Shown here: positions 11,830-23,256 of the stretch, in pieces
Layout: each line of letters begins with the position of its first letter
Numbering within the stretch: the stretch's first letter is position 1
The notes under the pieces: model-generated
Databases searched by the model: none
The model's input: only the letters and a program-made list of their open reading frames with translations
Told to the model about the DNA's origin: nothing
Assembly: GCA_034509735.1 (NCBI GenBank)
Contig: JACGWO010000001.1
Span: forward strand, 15,888,854 to 15,952,853
Direction of reading: 5' to 3'
From: Sesamum alatum
Lineage: Eukaryota > Streptophyta > Magnoliopsida > Lamiales > Pedaliaceae
DNA: 64,000 bases
Made by a program: the position numbers and the translations under genes

Positions 11830-13596
11830 TAACCATCGAGCTTTGTCCAAAAAATCCGGGAAAGACCGCTTGCATAGGGTCCCAACTGCAAGGACCCCTC
11901 AAGGAAAGCCTTATACGATGCCTGCAGTGAAACATGGATGTATTCGCCTGGTCTTCTAGCGACCTGGAGGGAATAAATCCCGAAATCATCATGCATCACC
12001 TCAACATTAATCCTACCATGAGGCCCGTCAAACAGAAGAAAAGACACTACGGCCCAGAAAAAGGATAAAATCATTCAGACAGAGATAGAAAAGCTGGTGG
12101 AGGACAATCACATCTAGGAGATCCAGTTCCCAAAATGGTTATCAAATGTGGTCCTTGTTCCTAAGCCAGGAGGGAAGTGGAGAATGTGCGTAGACTTTTG
12201 GGATCTCAACAAAGCTTGCCCAAAAGATTTCTACCCTCTCCCCCGCATCAACCAGTTAGTAGACTCCACCTTAGGGTGTGAACTCCTGAGCATGATGGAT
12301 GCCTTGCAAGGATATCACCGGATCATGTTGGCTCCCGAAGACCGTAAGAGAGTCAGCTTCATCACCTGGGCAGGAACTTTCTGCTATGTGGCCATGCCCT
12401 TTGGGCTAAAAAACGTGGGCGCCACCTACCAACGGCTGGTGGATAGGATATTCTGCCCCCAGCTAGGAATAAACAATGAAGTATATGTGGATGATATGCT
12501 CGTCAAAAGCTGAAAGACAGAAGATCATGTCGCTGATTTAGAGGATACCATTGGCGTCCTTCGGAAATACCGCTTGAAGCTTAACCCCGTTAAGTGCGCC
12601 TTTAGAGTGCGAGGGGGACGCTTCCTGGGCTTCATGGTAACAGAGAGAGGGATAGAAGCCAATCCCCTCAAGATCAAGGCAATCTTGGATATGAAGGCTC
12701 CCACCAATATTAACGAAGTGCAACGCCTAACAGGAAGGATAGTTGCGCTTAGCAGGTTCATAGCTAAGTCTACTGAGAAAAGGGTGGACATCGAATGCCT
12801 ATATACTACGTTAGCAAAGCCCTCAACGGAGTTAAGGGACGATATAGCCCCATAGAAAAATAGCCTTTGCCCTGGTTATCACCGCTCGAAGGTTGCGCCC
12901 CTACTTTTTGTCCTACCCAGTAGGGGTCCACACCAATCATCCTCTTAAGCAAATCCTGGGAAAGCCAGACACCTCGGGGCGGTTGATCAAGTGGGCCATA
13001 GAACTCAGTGAATACGACATTTCATACCTCCCTCGCAATACCATCAAACCTCAGGCTTTGGTTGATTTTATATCGAAAAATACCTCTACCCCCTCCCACG
13101 AGGGGTTGTGATTGTTGCATGTAGACGGATCCTCCACAGCCCAGTGGAGCGGAGCAGGAATAGTTCTCACCTCCCCTGAAGGGGTGGACTTAGAGTTCGC
13201 GATTAAATTCGGGTTTAACGTTTCTAATAACGAGGCGGAGTACGAAGCCCTGGCCTTAGGCATGAGAATGGCATGGGGGGAGGGGTCAGGCGCCTGATGG
13301 CCTACTCTGACTCCCAACTCATCGTCAAGCAGACAGAAGGCATTTATGAAGCCAAGGAGGAAAGCATGAAGCAGTACCACCATAAGATTGCAAAATGGAA
13401 ATCAAAATTTGAAGACTTCCAGATCGTCCGAATCCCAAGAGAAGAAAATAACAAGGCTGACTGCTTGTCTAAATTAGCCAGCACTACGAAAGAATACCGG
13501 ACTCGGCAGATTACCATACAACATCTGGCAAAGCCCGGAGCCTCCCTGAAAGTTCAAAACATACTCCCTTGGGGGGACTGGAGACAACCAGTTTAG
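11830..13596 (+). pseudogene. Reverse transcriptase and RNase H of element B
   Basis: The RT region from 12148 carries KWRMCVDFWDLNKACPKD, SMMDALQGYHRIML, FGLKNVGATYQRL and an intact YVDD at 12483-12494. A TGA follows at about 12511-12513. The frame resumes from 12574 ([12 protein letters not shown]). RNase H starts at 13112 (HVDGSS, then NNEAEYEAL), shifts frame near 13280 and ends with YSDSQLIV and REENNKADCLSKLAS. The catalytic residues I can see are kept. The frame is broken at least three times, so the enzyme is dead as encoded. Confidence 0.82.
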
Positions 13597-13677
13597 ACTG
13601 GCTCAGATAAAGCCGCCTCCCCTCCAATAAATGGGAAGTTGCGCGTTTGAAGAAGCGGGCTGTGCGTTTTCCTCCTC

Positions 13678-14538
13678 ATGGGGAACGCGCTCTACAAAAA
13701 GTCATTCATCCATCCTTTACTGAAATACATATCTAAGGAAGAAGGGCTGCTCGTCCTCAAGGAGATTCACGGCGGATGCTGTGGATCCCATATGGGTGCT
13801 CTGGATCTAGCTAATAAAACCCTCAGGGCCGGATACTTATGGCCCACAATCAAGCAAGATGCCAAGACATTGGTGAGGCATTGTGAAAAGTGTCAGAAGC
13901 ACGCCTCCTTGCTACATCAACCAGCAGAGCCACTAACTACCATGTTAGCTCCTTACCCCTTCGCTCAGTGGGGAATAGACATCGTAGGGCCATTTCCCAG
14001 GACAGAGAAAGTTCCTACTGGTAGCCATCGACTACTTCACCAAATGGGTGGAGGCGGAGCCTCTCTCGCGCATCACCGAGGGAGAGGTCATGAAATTCCT
14101 TTGGAAGAACATCATCTGGGATGGAAGGTAATAATCTCATATAATGGAAGGCAATTCCAGGGGAACAAAATCCAAGAATGGTGTCGGAGATTGCGCATTA
14201 AACAAAGGTTTACCTCCATCGCACATCCTCAGGCCAATGGGTATATGGAGGTTACTAATCGTACTCTCCTACAAGGAATCAAGAAGAGACTCTAGAAAGC
14301 GGGGGGCAACTGGGCAGAAGACCTCACAAGCGTCCTCTGGGCCTATCGTACCTCCCCTAGAAATTCCACAGGGGAAAGCCCATTTTCCCTTGTATATGGA
14401 ACGAAGGCAGTAATACCTATCGAAGTGGGTATGCCTTCCCATTGAATAATCTGTTACGCTGAAGACAACAATAACAACTTGCTCAAAGAAAGCTTTGATT
14501 TCATAGAGGAATTATGTGAACGAGCATTCCTCCACATT
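13678..14538 (+). pseudogene. Integrase of element B, truncated by nested insertion
   Basis: The zinc-binding domain (HCEKCQKH near 13880) and core are present: WGIDIVGPFP gives the first aspartate near 13978. The second lies in a motif reading SYNGRQF, where Asp is replaced by Tyr. The glutamate block (AHPQANGYMEVTNR) is near 14220-14260. A TAG falls at 14293-14295 and the frame then goes on. Sequence similar to element A stops at 14538, where the nested element begins; the last about 250 bp of integrase, present in A, are absent on both sides. Confidence 0.8.
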
Positions 14539-15229
14539 TTAGTCTCCTTCGACATTGAGTTAGATTTTTAATAACGTTAATTTGAGTGGTCTTTTGACTT
14601 ATTCCCGGATTAAACGCTATAAATTTAGAATTTCTGACTTGAACTTTGGGTGTTTCTTGGTGGAATTGACGCTTTGATCTTCCGCCAAGTGGACTTGTAC
14701 CTTGATAACATTAATTCGTGGGTCTCTCGACTTCTTCTTGAATCTAACGCTGAATTTGGATGATTTCCGTTATGAACGCCTTGATTTTTTCCTTGAAAAC
14801 CGTGGATCTTCCTTGATTTGCTAGAGATGATTTGAGACTTTTTGAATGCTCTCTTGCTTGTGCCTCAATTATCTTTGATTGTTTTGTGTGTGTCCTCAAT
14901 TGTTGGAAAAGCACCCTTATTTATAGTTGTAGGGTGGAAGACTTTGCCATATTTACTTGATGATGTGGCACGATTTGATTGGCCTTTCATGATTTGTTTG
15001 ACATTTATTTTCCTAATCACAAGATGTGATCTAGAATTACCAAATCAGTGTTATTTGCTTCCTTTGTTGACAAGGCAAGATTCAGATTGCCTTAAATACT
15101 TCAATTCATACATGGCAATATGTAATTTTATCCATGCAATAAATATTTCATTTTATAAAATATAAAACTGGTAGAAAAATATATAGTACATGTCAATAAA
15201 TAATTGACAATAAATTTTGCCTGCCTACA
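14539..15229 (-). repeat. Truncated 3' LTR of nested element
   Basis: It aligns with 17434-18109 almost end to end, through the stretch with CTCCTTCGAC and CTTTGGGTGTTTCTTGG, to TGCCTACA at its TG end. The part matching 17245-17433 is missing. Confidence 0.85.
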
Positions 15230-15330
15230 AATGCCCTATCGAGACTTGTTCACGAATTGTAACAAAACGAAAGAGTGAACATGTCTCGAAATTGTTTCTT
15301 CACATGAGATTTTATTTCCTCAACCCTCTT

Positions 15331-15382
15331 CCTCTTCCTCTTCTTCTTCTTCTTCTTCTTCTTCTCTCTCTCTCTGTCTCTC
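15331..15382. repeat. CTT/CT microsatellite
   Basis: Runs of CTT followed by CT repeats, in the internal region of the nested element next to its 3' LTR. Confidence 0.9.
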
Positions 15383-15415
15383 CAACATGCGACTGAACTT
15401 GAAAAATAAATTTCA

Positions 15416-15460
15416 AGCTACCTACGTACCCCGTTGAGAGGATCAAGTCATAACGTAGTT
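15416..15460 (-). other. Conserved post-gag motif shared with the right-hand element
   Basis: On - this reads GACTTGATCCT, a short gap, then GGTACGTAGGTAGCTTG. The element at 56556-64000 has the same block at 60847-60890 with one base different in the core, also after its gag region. It is non-coding in both. Conservation outside coding sequence suggests a role in the element RNA. Confidence 0.7.
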
Positions 15461-15469
15461 CAATCATAA

Positions 15470-16005
15470 AAATATCTAGATAGTTTAGACTCGTATCAAG
15501 GAGCCTTCAATTTTGAATTTGTAGATAGTTTGAACTCATATCAAGGAGCCTTCATTTGACCTTTTTGAATTTAATAGATAGTTTATACTCGTATCAAGGA
15601 GTCTTTATTTGACTTTTTTGAACTTAGTAGATAGTTTATACTCATATCATGTAGTTTTCATTTGAATTTAAATTTGAGAGATAGTTTATACTCGTAGCAA
15701 GGAGTTTTGAATTTGTAGATAGTTTATACTCATATCAAGGTGTCTTCATTTGAATTTGAATATGGTAGATAGTTTATACTCATACAAGGAGTCTTCATTT
15801 GACTTTGTAGATAGTTTATACTCGTATCAAGGAGTGCTTGAAAGAATTTCAGTTAAGAGTTTAGATAGTTTAATCTTATATCTAGGAGCATTATTGATTG
15901 TTTAGGCTCTTATCAGGGAGCGTAATTGACAGGACAGTTTAGGCTCTTATTAAGGAGCGTAATTGACAATTTAGGCTCTTATCAAGGAGCGTAATTGAGG
16001 TTTTC
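15470..16005. repeat. Minisatellite, about 12 units
   Basis: The core GTATCAAGGAG recurs near 15493, 15537, 15590, 15643, 15692, 15733, 15780, 15823, 15875, 15907, 15942 and 15975. Unit length is about 40-55 bp in the first part and about 33 bp in the last three. The unit also contains GATAGTTTATACTC. It lies between gag and the 3' LTR of the nested element and is not obvious in the related element on the right. Confidence 0.85.
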
Positions 16006-16307
16006 AGTATGACGCGGCATCTTCTCTTTTTTTTATCCATCTTCATCAGTGCCAACACTTAAGTATTCTTGTTCGTTAATATTCATGCTTATCTCAATGG
16101 CATGTGCACGGGTTGCTAATTCTCCAAACGTTTTTGGTTTGATTCCTTGAAGTATGTAGCAAAGTCCCTAATGCATTCCTTCGATGCATATCTTAACTGC
16201 AGAAGTTTCAGACAAAGTATCTTTGCAACTGAGGCTTAAATTTCTCCAACGGTTGATATAATCAATGACGGGTTCTTCCTACCGTTGGTGTGAGTTTGTG
16301 AGCTCGA

Positions 16308-17176
16308 TCATACCAACTGTCCTTCTAGTACTGTAAAAGCGATTGAGAAACTCTTGTTCCAGTTGCCCCAACTGTCAACTGAGTTAGCTTCCAAGTCAGT
16401 GTAGCAGTCAAATGCATTTTCTTTCAAAGACCGAACAAATTGTTTCATGAGGTGATCTCCATAAGTCCCCGCATTATTGCATGTCTCAATGAAGTGAGCC
16501 ACATGTTGCTTTGGATTGACATTGCCATCAAACTGTTGAAACTTGGGAGGTTGGTAGCCAACTGACATCTTCAAATTATCAATTCTTTGTGTATAGGGCT
16601 TTGTGTAAGTCATAGACGACTTAGAGCCTCCATCGAGTTTGTCCTTGATAGTCCCCTTGATGAACTCTTTCAGTTGGTCAACGGGAATTAACCCTTCTGA
16701 GGAGACTTGCAACTCTTGTGTTGATAACTTTTTCATTTCATTAGTTTGTTGCTTTAGGGATGTTTCGACTTCTTCATGGCCTCAACTTGTTTTCCGGCCA
16801 CATGACTGATGTCAGCATTGTCAATTTTGTTCATTAATTTGCTGATTTGAGAGTCTTGTTGCTGAACATGGTTTGCTAGACCCTCTATAGCCCTCATCGA
16901 GCTTGCAATTTGCTTTTCCAAAGTTGTGGTATTTGTCACCATGACTGGAGCTACACTTGATGTTGAGCGAGGAGTACATGAAGAGGAGTCATCCTTCAAG
17001 TCTCCATTGTCTTCGTTAGTTTTGCTAAGATGGAGTAGATCCTTCTCAACAACTTCATGGAAAGTTATCTCATGGTATGTTTGTAACTTCTTCAACATAC
17101 TTCTGTTGATGACTCCGATACTGTCATTTGAACTTGAAGTAGAAACTTTGAGCGCCGGAATCTTGTTGGTGGCCAT
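16308..17176 (-). pseudogene. gag of nested element (broken)
   Basis: The start codon at 17176 opens a 140-codon frame with a basic, Ser-rich N terminus and a helical region (TTLEKQIASSMRAIEGL) of coiled-coil type. It stops at 16754. The next frame (16736-16308) begins before LQVSSEGLIPVDQLKEFI and includes the gag core (HFIETCNNAGTYGDH, FVRSLKENAFDCYTDLEA). Both match gag at 57585-59028 closely in order and sequence. The C-terminal half of gag, the knuckle and the protease are absent or unreadable. Confidence 0.8.
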
Positions 17177-17220
17177 TGCGAAACTTCAAAACTTTGACAA
17201 AGAGATAAGAGGTAGAGATT

Positions 17221-17238
17221 GTCCCACTGCGCGTGCCA
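17221..17238 (-). promoter_or_regulatory. Primer binding site of nested element
   Basis: On - this reads TGGCACGCGCAGTGGGAC, a few bases inside the LTR end. The right-hand element has the same site at 57498-57516 with one difference. Confidence 0.75.
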
Positions 17239-17244
17239 GAAATT

Positions 17245-18109
17245 TGTAACGCAAATTTCGTATTTCTGAATTTATTGAAACAAGAAAAATATTACAAATG
17301 AATTTTTAATTTAATCAAATATCTTGCGGGTGCGAAATCTCTAGTGGCAGCCTCTAATTCTTCACTTCAAGAATGCGATCTTCAATTTTGGCAAATTCGG
17401 AGGTGGAACTTGACGTTTTAATCTCCTTCGACGTTGAGTTAGATCTTCAATAACATTAATTCGGGGGTCTTTTGACTTATATCCGGATTAAACGCTATAA
17501 ATTTAGAATTTTTAACTTGAACTTTGGGTGTTTCTTGGTGGAATTGACGCTTTGATCTTCCGCCAAGTGGACTTGTACCTTTATAACGTTAATTCATGGG
17601 TCTCTCGACTACTTCTTGAATCTAACGTTGAATTTGGATTATTTCCGCGATGAATGCCTTATTTTTTACCTTGAACACAGTGGATCGTCCTTGATTTGCG
17701 CTAGAGAGGATTTGAGACTTCTTGAATGCTCTCTTGCTTGTGCATCAATTGTCTTTGATTGTTTTGTGTGTGTCCTCAATTGTTGGAAAAACACCCATAT
17801 TTATAGTTATAGGGTGGAAGACTTTGCCATATTTACTTGATGACGTGGCACGATTTGATTGGACCTTCATGATTTGTTTGACATTTATTTTCCTAATCAC
17901 AAGATGTGATCTAGAATTACCAAATCAATGGTATTTGCTTCCTTTGTTGACAAGGCAAAATTCAATTTTTTTTAAATACTTCAATTCCATACATGGCAAT
18001 ATGTAATTTTATCCATCAATAAATATTTTATTTTATAAAATATAAAATTGATGGAAAAATATATAGTACATGTCAATAAATAATTGACAATAAATTTTGC
18101 TTGCCTACA
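17245..18109 (-). repeat. 5' LTR of nested element
   Basis: In element orientation it starts TGTAGGCAAG at 18109 and ends TTACA at 17245, about 865 bp. A TATA-like ATATTTATAG (read on -) lies near 17799-17808. U5 similarity with the LTR at 56556-57492 is clear (for example the shared ATTAACGTTAT-type stretch and GATCCGGG). Confidence 0.85.
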
Positions 18110-18890
18110 CTCCCATAAAGGATGATTCCCACAAGGGCCTCATGTCCTTAACTGGAAAATACTTGCAAGTCCTGTCTTCCAAATAGACATCCCCACAAAG
18201 CTGTAAAGCCCTGTCTTCCAAACAGGCATTCTCAAAGCCCTAAAGCACTGTCTTCCAAACAGGCATTCTCAAAGCTCTAAAGCCCTGTCTTCCAAACAGG
18301 CATCCCCCAAAGCCCTGTTTCACCACAGGCATCCTCAAATGGTGGAAAAACCTTGCTTTCCCACAAGCACTCCCAAAAGAAAATAATAGCCCTGCTCCAG
18401 ACAAGCCCTACATTTCACTAGAAAAATAAGTCATGTTCTCAAAACATGCACTATCCTCTAGTAAGCCCTGTTCACACACAGGACTATCTAACATTCCTCT
18501 TTAAAAAAGAAATACTAGTCACTTACCTCTCCCAACAGGTAATTCTGATAAACCATATTTCCCTAAGAACTACCATACAATCGCAGGTACAAAAGGGTAC
18601 AACCCCTCAATAAAGGCACAAGAAACACGCAAGGGGACCTTGGCCCCAACACACAAAACAGGGGCGGCAAGCCCTTAATAACGCAAGCATTCAAGATGTG
18701 CAGGCAAAGGATACTGGCATTGAAAGCCCCCTGGCCAAACTGGCCCTAGGGGGGAGGGAAGCATCATCCAAAGCAGAAAAGGAAAAAAGACAGCAAGTAA
18801 AATTTATTTCATCCGCAACACAGGGGGGTACACAACCAAAAGAAATTATTTTTGTTTTCAAGGAGAGGGGGTACACATCATTCATTTCCC
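18110..18890 (+). repeat. Spacer of element B with a 37-bp minisatellite
   Basis: At about 18166-18345, four to five copies of a 37-38 bp unit with core TGTCTTCCAAACAGGCAT recur (near 18172, 18210, 18248, 18287; a weaker one near 18317). No gene is seen in the rest of the spacer. It lies between the nested insertion and the antisense gene. Confidence 0.75.
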
Positions 18891-21234
18891 CACAGGCGGG
18901 GTCTTGACAGCTTCTTCCACGGGCTCAGGCTCGGAAGAAGGCAGACCAGCTTCAGTCAGGCTTGGAAGGGGGGCCAATGTTGCCTCAGAAGGCTCTGCCT
19001 TGGGGGCCTCCACTCATGCGCCTTCCTCCTGGGGGGGCTAACCTCCTCCATCACAACGTCCAGCAGGTGGTCCAAGTCACCTTCTGCAAAGGATTTCCCG
19101 CCATATCATTCAGTAACCAAAAAAGTTGGGCAGCACAGAAGTCAGCATAAAAACTTTATTACCTGGCTCAGTGGGAGGAGGAGGTGCGAAGGGATTTGGG
19201 GCATTCTGCAGGACAACCTCAAAATCTAGAAGGGAGGGCTCCGCCCCCTCTGCAGGGTAGATGAATTGCTCCTGGTAGGCCTGGAACCCGTAACGCAGAC
19301 GGCCCAGTAATGTCGGCCACCTCCTGCTGGTAATCGTCAGATTTCTTATGAGCCTCCAGGAGGCTCTCCCAGTAGGTAGCCAGGAAGTCTTGCCCTCCTT
19401 GGAGTTGGGGAATTCACGGCAGGCCCGGTTCGCTGCCTGCGCCAAGGCGTCCGCCTGACCCTTCGATAAGGATAGGAAGTCTTGGTGAAGTTTCTTCCTT
19501 TCCCTCTCGGCCTCATGGAACTTCTCCCAAGCCTCCTTCCTTGACCCCTTCAGCTTGGTCACCTCAGCAGCCAACCTCTCCAGGCGATCCTCCAGCTTCT
19601 TCCTTTGCCCATCCATAGGGGTAGGATGATGCATCTCCTAGGGGCGACCTAGCAAGCCCCCCACAAAGTCGACACCTGTAGGAAATAAGACAAGCATCAG
19701 CCACTAAAAGGGCTTATGGAAAGAATCCAAGAGGAATTGTAAAATACACAAACCTTTGAGGCATGGCAGGCCTGAGCCTTAGCCGGGTCCTCCTGAGAGT
19801 AGGAGTCCATGGCCCGCCTATCCGCTGGGAGCACCATCATTCCTTGGAGCTCAATGAAGAGCCCTGATTCCTCTTCCGCTCCTTTAGGATGGACTGGTGG
19901 ATATACACCTCCCAGTCCGGGACGAAATGTTGGCGGCGAGGAGACGAACCCCCTGAAGAGGAGAAGGAGGCCCTGTGGTGGAGCGAGTGGATGCACTTTG
20001 GAAGCCCCCCGGAGAAGGTTGGTTGGAGGAAGCCCTCTTGGTCCTCTTGGAAGAACCCCCTGGCAGAGGAGGGGCTGACAGTTTCCCCCTGGCCTCAACA
20101 GGGGTCCCCTCAGGGGTCCGAGCAACGGAAGGCGTCCCTGCAGGGCTGCCCTGGGCACTATCTCGCAAGCGCTTCCCAAACATGATGACCTCTGTCATAA
20201 AAAGAAAGTCAATAGTTATATTCAGCCCACATCAATTTGAACAGTGTCAACAAAACAAGAATTAAAGGAGTACACAGGGGTTCCTCCAGAGGGACCTCTT
20301 TGGGACTCAATCCAAACTAAGAGAGGAGCATCTCATCAACTAGGTCCCGAATGGCATAAGGGTGATGATTCAAGTCAGCCGAGGCAGAGGAGAGGGCAGT
20401 TGGACGATCCTTTATCGAAAAAGATGGCACAACAGCGGAGATCCATGATCCACTGATTGGGAAAAGACCAAGGTCTAGAGAGCGAACATAAACAAAAGTC
20501 CCCTTCCAGTGCTTAAAGGCACTGGGGGCTAGCAAGAAACTGACACCTTGACAGGGGAAGAAGTGGAAAATCCCTGGCTCAAACCTTTTTAGGCAGAAAC
20601 AAAAAAAAAATGGTCGGTTGTAATATGCAGGTCGTTATGAATCAAGATCACAAAAAAACTGGCTAGGCAACTAAAGAAGTTGGGACTCAACTGGTTCAGG
20701 GGGACTCTATACAGATTAGACACGTCCTGGTAAAAGTCATGCACAGGAAACCTAAAGTCCGCTTGCAGTTGGGCTATGAAAAAGCTTAAACACCCCCTCG
20801 GAGGGCGCTCTGGCACATCCATGGACGAAGGGGTATAAATACCAAACTCTGGAGGGATGCCAAACTCCTCCTTCAGGGCGGCTACATTGGGGGAGGAGGC
20901 AGTTCTGCCCGCCTCCGCCAGGCCCATCTTTTCCAACACCGACATTGTCCCCGCCTCCGCTAGGGGAAAAGCCCTCTTCCTCTTCTCCCAAATTCTCCCC
21001 CTCAGAACCTTCAAGAACCTCCTCTTCCTCCTTTCCCTCACTCTCCTCCTCCAGCTCATCTACCAAGTGTCTAGCAGGCTGGGCTAGTTGTCTAAAGCTC
21101 CACCTCCAGCCGCTACTGGGGGCCCTCGAGCCACAACCTACACCCCCAGAGATGGCCTCAAAGGGATCATCGCCCACGAATCTCTCTCCCACACATCGCA
21201 CTGATTCATCAAAAGGAGTAGAAGAAGAAGACAT
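18891..21234 (-). pseudogene. Antisense gene of element B: Transposase_28-like domain plus coiled coil
   Basis: The gene is read on - from ATG at 21232-21234. An acidic segment (runs of Glu near 21040-20980) is followed, after a frame change near 20960, by a conserved domain at about 20890-20600: PPEFGIYTP, FPVHDFYQDVSNLYRVPL and NQLSPNFFSCLASF. These fit the 'putative gypsy type transposon' family (Transposase_28, from memory). Sequence continues at 20535-20317 (FKHWKGTFVYV) and a Pro/Ser-rich part at 20198-19884. The C terminus is a coiled coil at 19634-19400 (KKLEDRLERLAAEVTKLKG). Frames change between segments, through introns or indels. Function unknown. Confidence 0.7.
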
Positions 21235-21790
21235 GATCAAAGTTGCTAAAGAAAAATAGACAGAAAGGGGGAAGATGAACTTACAGTTCTTGGGTGGACT
21301 TTAAAGTTTCTTGCTTTCAAATGGTGTGAAGGAGAGAGGAGGAAAGCGGAAGAAATCCCTTATAGGCGCGGTTACAGGGGCGAGAGGAGGGAAAGATACA
21401 GCTACCTGGGTGAACGTTCACATAACCTCCCCTCATTGGGCAGTTATAAAAAAAAATTGCCCGCCTGTAAAAAGCGCGTGAAGCCACGCGCCCGCGTCCC
21501 AAGGAATTTGGACTCCAGAAAATCAAATCAAGCCCTAGCCATCATTGCTGGGCTACGACTACGGCCTCGAAATGTGGAAAGGCTGACAGCTTTCTCTTAA
21601 CGACAAAGGAAGCTTGATGTCCCCAAGGAAGGAAGGCTGACGTTTTCGATACCCAAGAAGGTCGCACCCTTGGAAGATAGAGAGTCGAAGAAGGTCAGGG
21701 TTGCCTTGCCTCTAGGGAAGGAAATTCCCCCAGAGGGCCTCCAGGCAAACTTCTACTCTTAGGGGGAGTAAGGAGTATTCCTCCCCCTCA
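21235..21790. other. Spacer between antisense gene and 3' LTR of B
   Basis: No gene is seen. It must include the promoter of the antisense gene, if it has one, and leads into the polypurine tract. Confidence 0.5.
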
Positions 21791-21802
21791 GAGTAGGGGG
21801 GA
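21791..21802 (+). promoter_or_regulatory. Polypurine tract of element B
   Basis: GAGTAGGGGGGA is one base before the TG start of the 3' LTR, the expected place for plus-strand DNA priming. Confidence 0.75.
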
Positions 21803-21803
21803 C

Positions 21804-22564
21804 TGATTGATATCCGGTCCATGTGTGCGGCCCAAGAACCAAGAAGTCCCATCTCCAAGAGACGAGCCTAGGAGAAAAAAAAGCCCAATAGCCCTTAGCC
21901 CAGCTGAGGAGAGCTGATGCCAGGCCCTCACGAGGACCAGGCCAGGACCTCCTTAGAAGAAGAAGTGAGGCCCAAACAAAGGGAAAAGGCCCAGGAGGGA
22001 GAGACCGGTAGGTAGCCCACCTACGGCCCAAAAGGCGAAAGCCCACAGGAAAGCCTGACCCAGCCCAGGTTAGGAGGCGTTTGGAGGACGGACTCTCGGT
22101 GGAGAGTCCAGAGATGCGATCAACCTAAATTCGGATCAGAATTGGATAAGCCCTCCTCGAATCTAAGGCGTATCACTCAATCAACTTCCCCATTTCTAGG
22201 AAGTCAAGACGGGTAGGACTCTAGGGAGGCCTCAGTCGATCCCCTAGGAGTCCTACCCCACTTAGAGGTCTCCTCCCTTGAGAAAATCTCCCTATAAATA
22301 CCAGCTCCCTTTGCTGGTTGAGTAACGTCTCTTTACACTCTGAATCTTCGAATCTCTCGCTAATCACACTTCACACACTTTTATGCTCTTGATTCTCGTT
22401 AAATTTTCTTTGCATTCAAGCTTACTTATTCTAAAACTGCTTACTAACTTGAGCGTCAGAATGGTAAGGTTTTTTTTGTAGGTTCCTTGTCCAAATTTGC
22501 AAAACCAGGCCTATTACGTTCAAGTCCAAGAATATTGTTGTGATGGCACTTTTTGCTCACATCA
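21804..22564 (+). repeat. 3' LTR of element B
   Basis: It starts TGATT right after the polypurine tract and ends CA at 22564. It aligns with 8772-9496. TATA box at 22292-22300. Confidence 0.85.
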
Positions 22565-22763
22565 AGTAGAATTATATATTTGGAGTTATTATTTGATGTA
22601 GTTGCTATTGAAAGTAAATAATAATATAGAATTTATCTTTTAACTATGTGTTATAAAATATCTTTATCACATTGATGTATATATACACATAACATTACTA
22701 ATTTACTGTAAATATTAAATTAGTTATCAATAATGAAATATTTACGCGTCACACACAAGAACT

Positions 22764-22794
<31 letters not shown>

Positions 22795-23239
22795 AGTATG
22801 AAATAAATATTTTCTAAAATAATAGAAAAAATAAAAAGTTTTCTCATAAACTAAAAAGTTTCGTAGGAAAATTAAGAAAAAATGATTGTTTTGATGGAAA
22901 CCAGGTAATTTCGAAACTATCATCTATGTTTGTTTCCAAAACATCAAAAAATGAACACTATGTTTGGTTTCATTTTTAGTTTGTTTTGTTTTGAATTTGG
23001 GAGATAGAGAGAGAAAAAATAGAGATAAATAAGTGTGTTAGAAAATAGTGTATGTTAGGTTTTATTTTTGGAGATAGTTTAAAATAGTGTAAAGAAGATG
23101 TTGTTTGTATTGTGTTGTATATTTGGGGGACAAAATACATTGTTCATTATCACATCATGTCTTTTCGTTTGTATTTAAATTTGTAAATGTATATATTAAT
23201 TTTTAGTTGTTGTTAGGTGGGTTGACTAATTTAATATAT
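22565..23239. other. AT-rich intergenic DNA
   Basis: No gene is seen. A TA dinucleotide run lies at about 22766-22788 and a purine-rich stretch near 22995-23020. Confidence 0.6.
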
Positions 23240-23242
23240 TAA

Positions 23243-23256
23243 GGGCGTGTTTACTT
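23243..23256 (+). repeat. Left TIR of the Harbinger element
   Basis: GGGCGTGTTTACTT, preceded by TAA. Confidence 0.82.

Larger units (their letters stand above)
14539..18109 (-). mobile_element. Nested non-autonomous LTR element in integrase of B
   Basis: The element is oriented on -. Its 5' LTR is 17245-18109, its primer site 17221-17238, its gag 16308-17176 and its 3' LTR 14539-15229. No protease, RT or integrase is found. The 3' LTR lacks about 190 bp at its far end compared with the other copy, so the left junction has been deleted together with some target sequence, and no target duplication is visible. It is the same family as the element at 56556-64000. Confidence 0.82.
8772..22564 (+). 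mobile_element. Ty3/gypsy LTR retrotransposon B with a nested insertion
   Basis: Two LTRs of about 725 and 761 bp bound an internal region with primer site, gag, protease, RT, RNase H, integrase, antisense gene and polypurine tract. The integrase is truncated by a 3.6 kb reverse-oriented LTR element. The five bases before the left LTR (about TCACG) and after the right LTR (AGTAG) do not match, so there is no target duplication across this LTR pair. Confidence 0.88.

Noticed and set aside
15470..16005. Regularly spaced repeats that look like a CRISPR array
   Set aside because: Units vary in length and sequence, spacers are themselves repeated, there are no cas genes and the DNA is from a plant.
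19884..20198. Pro/Ser-rich frames on both strands in the antisense gene of B
   Set aside because: Only the - strand frame fits the order of the antisense gene; the + frames are shadows.
8767..22569. A 5-bp target duplication for element B
   Set aside because: TCACG (left) and AGTAG (right) do not match; shifting the boundary by a few bases does not help.
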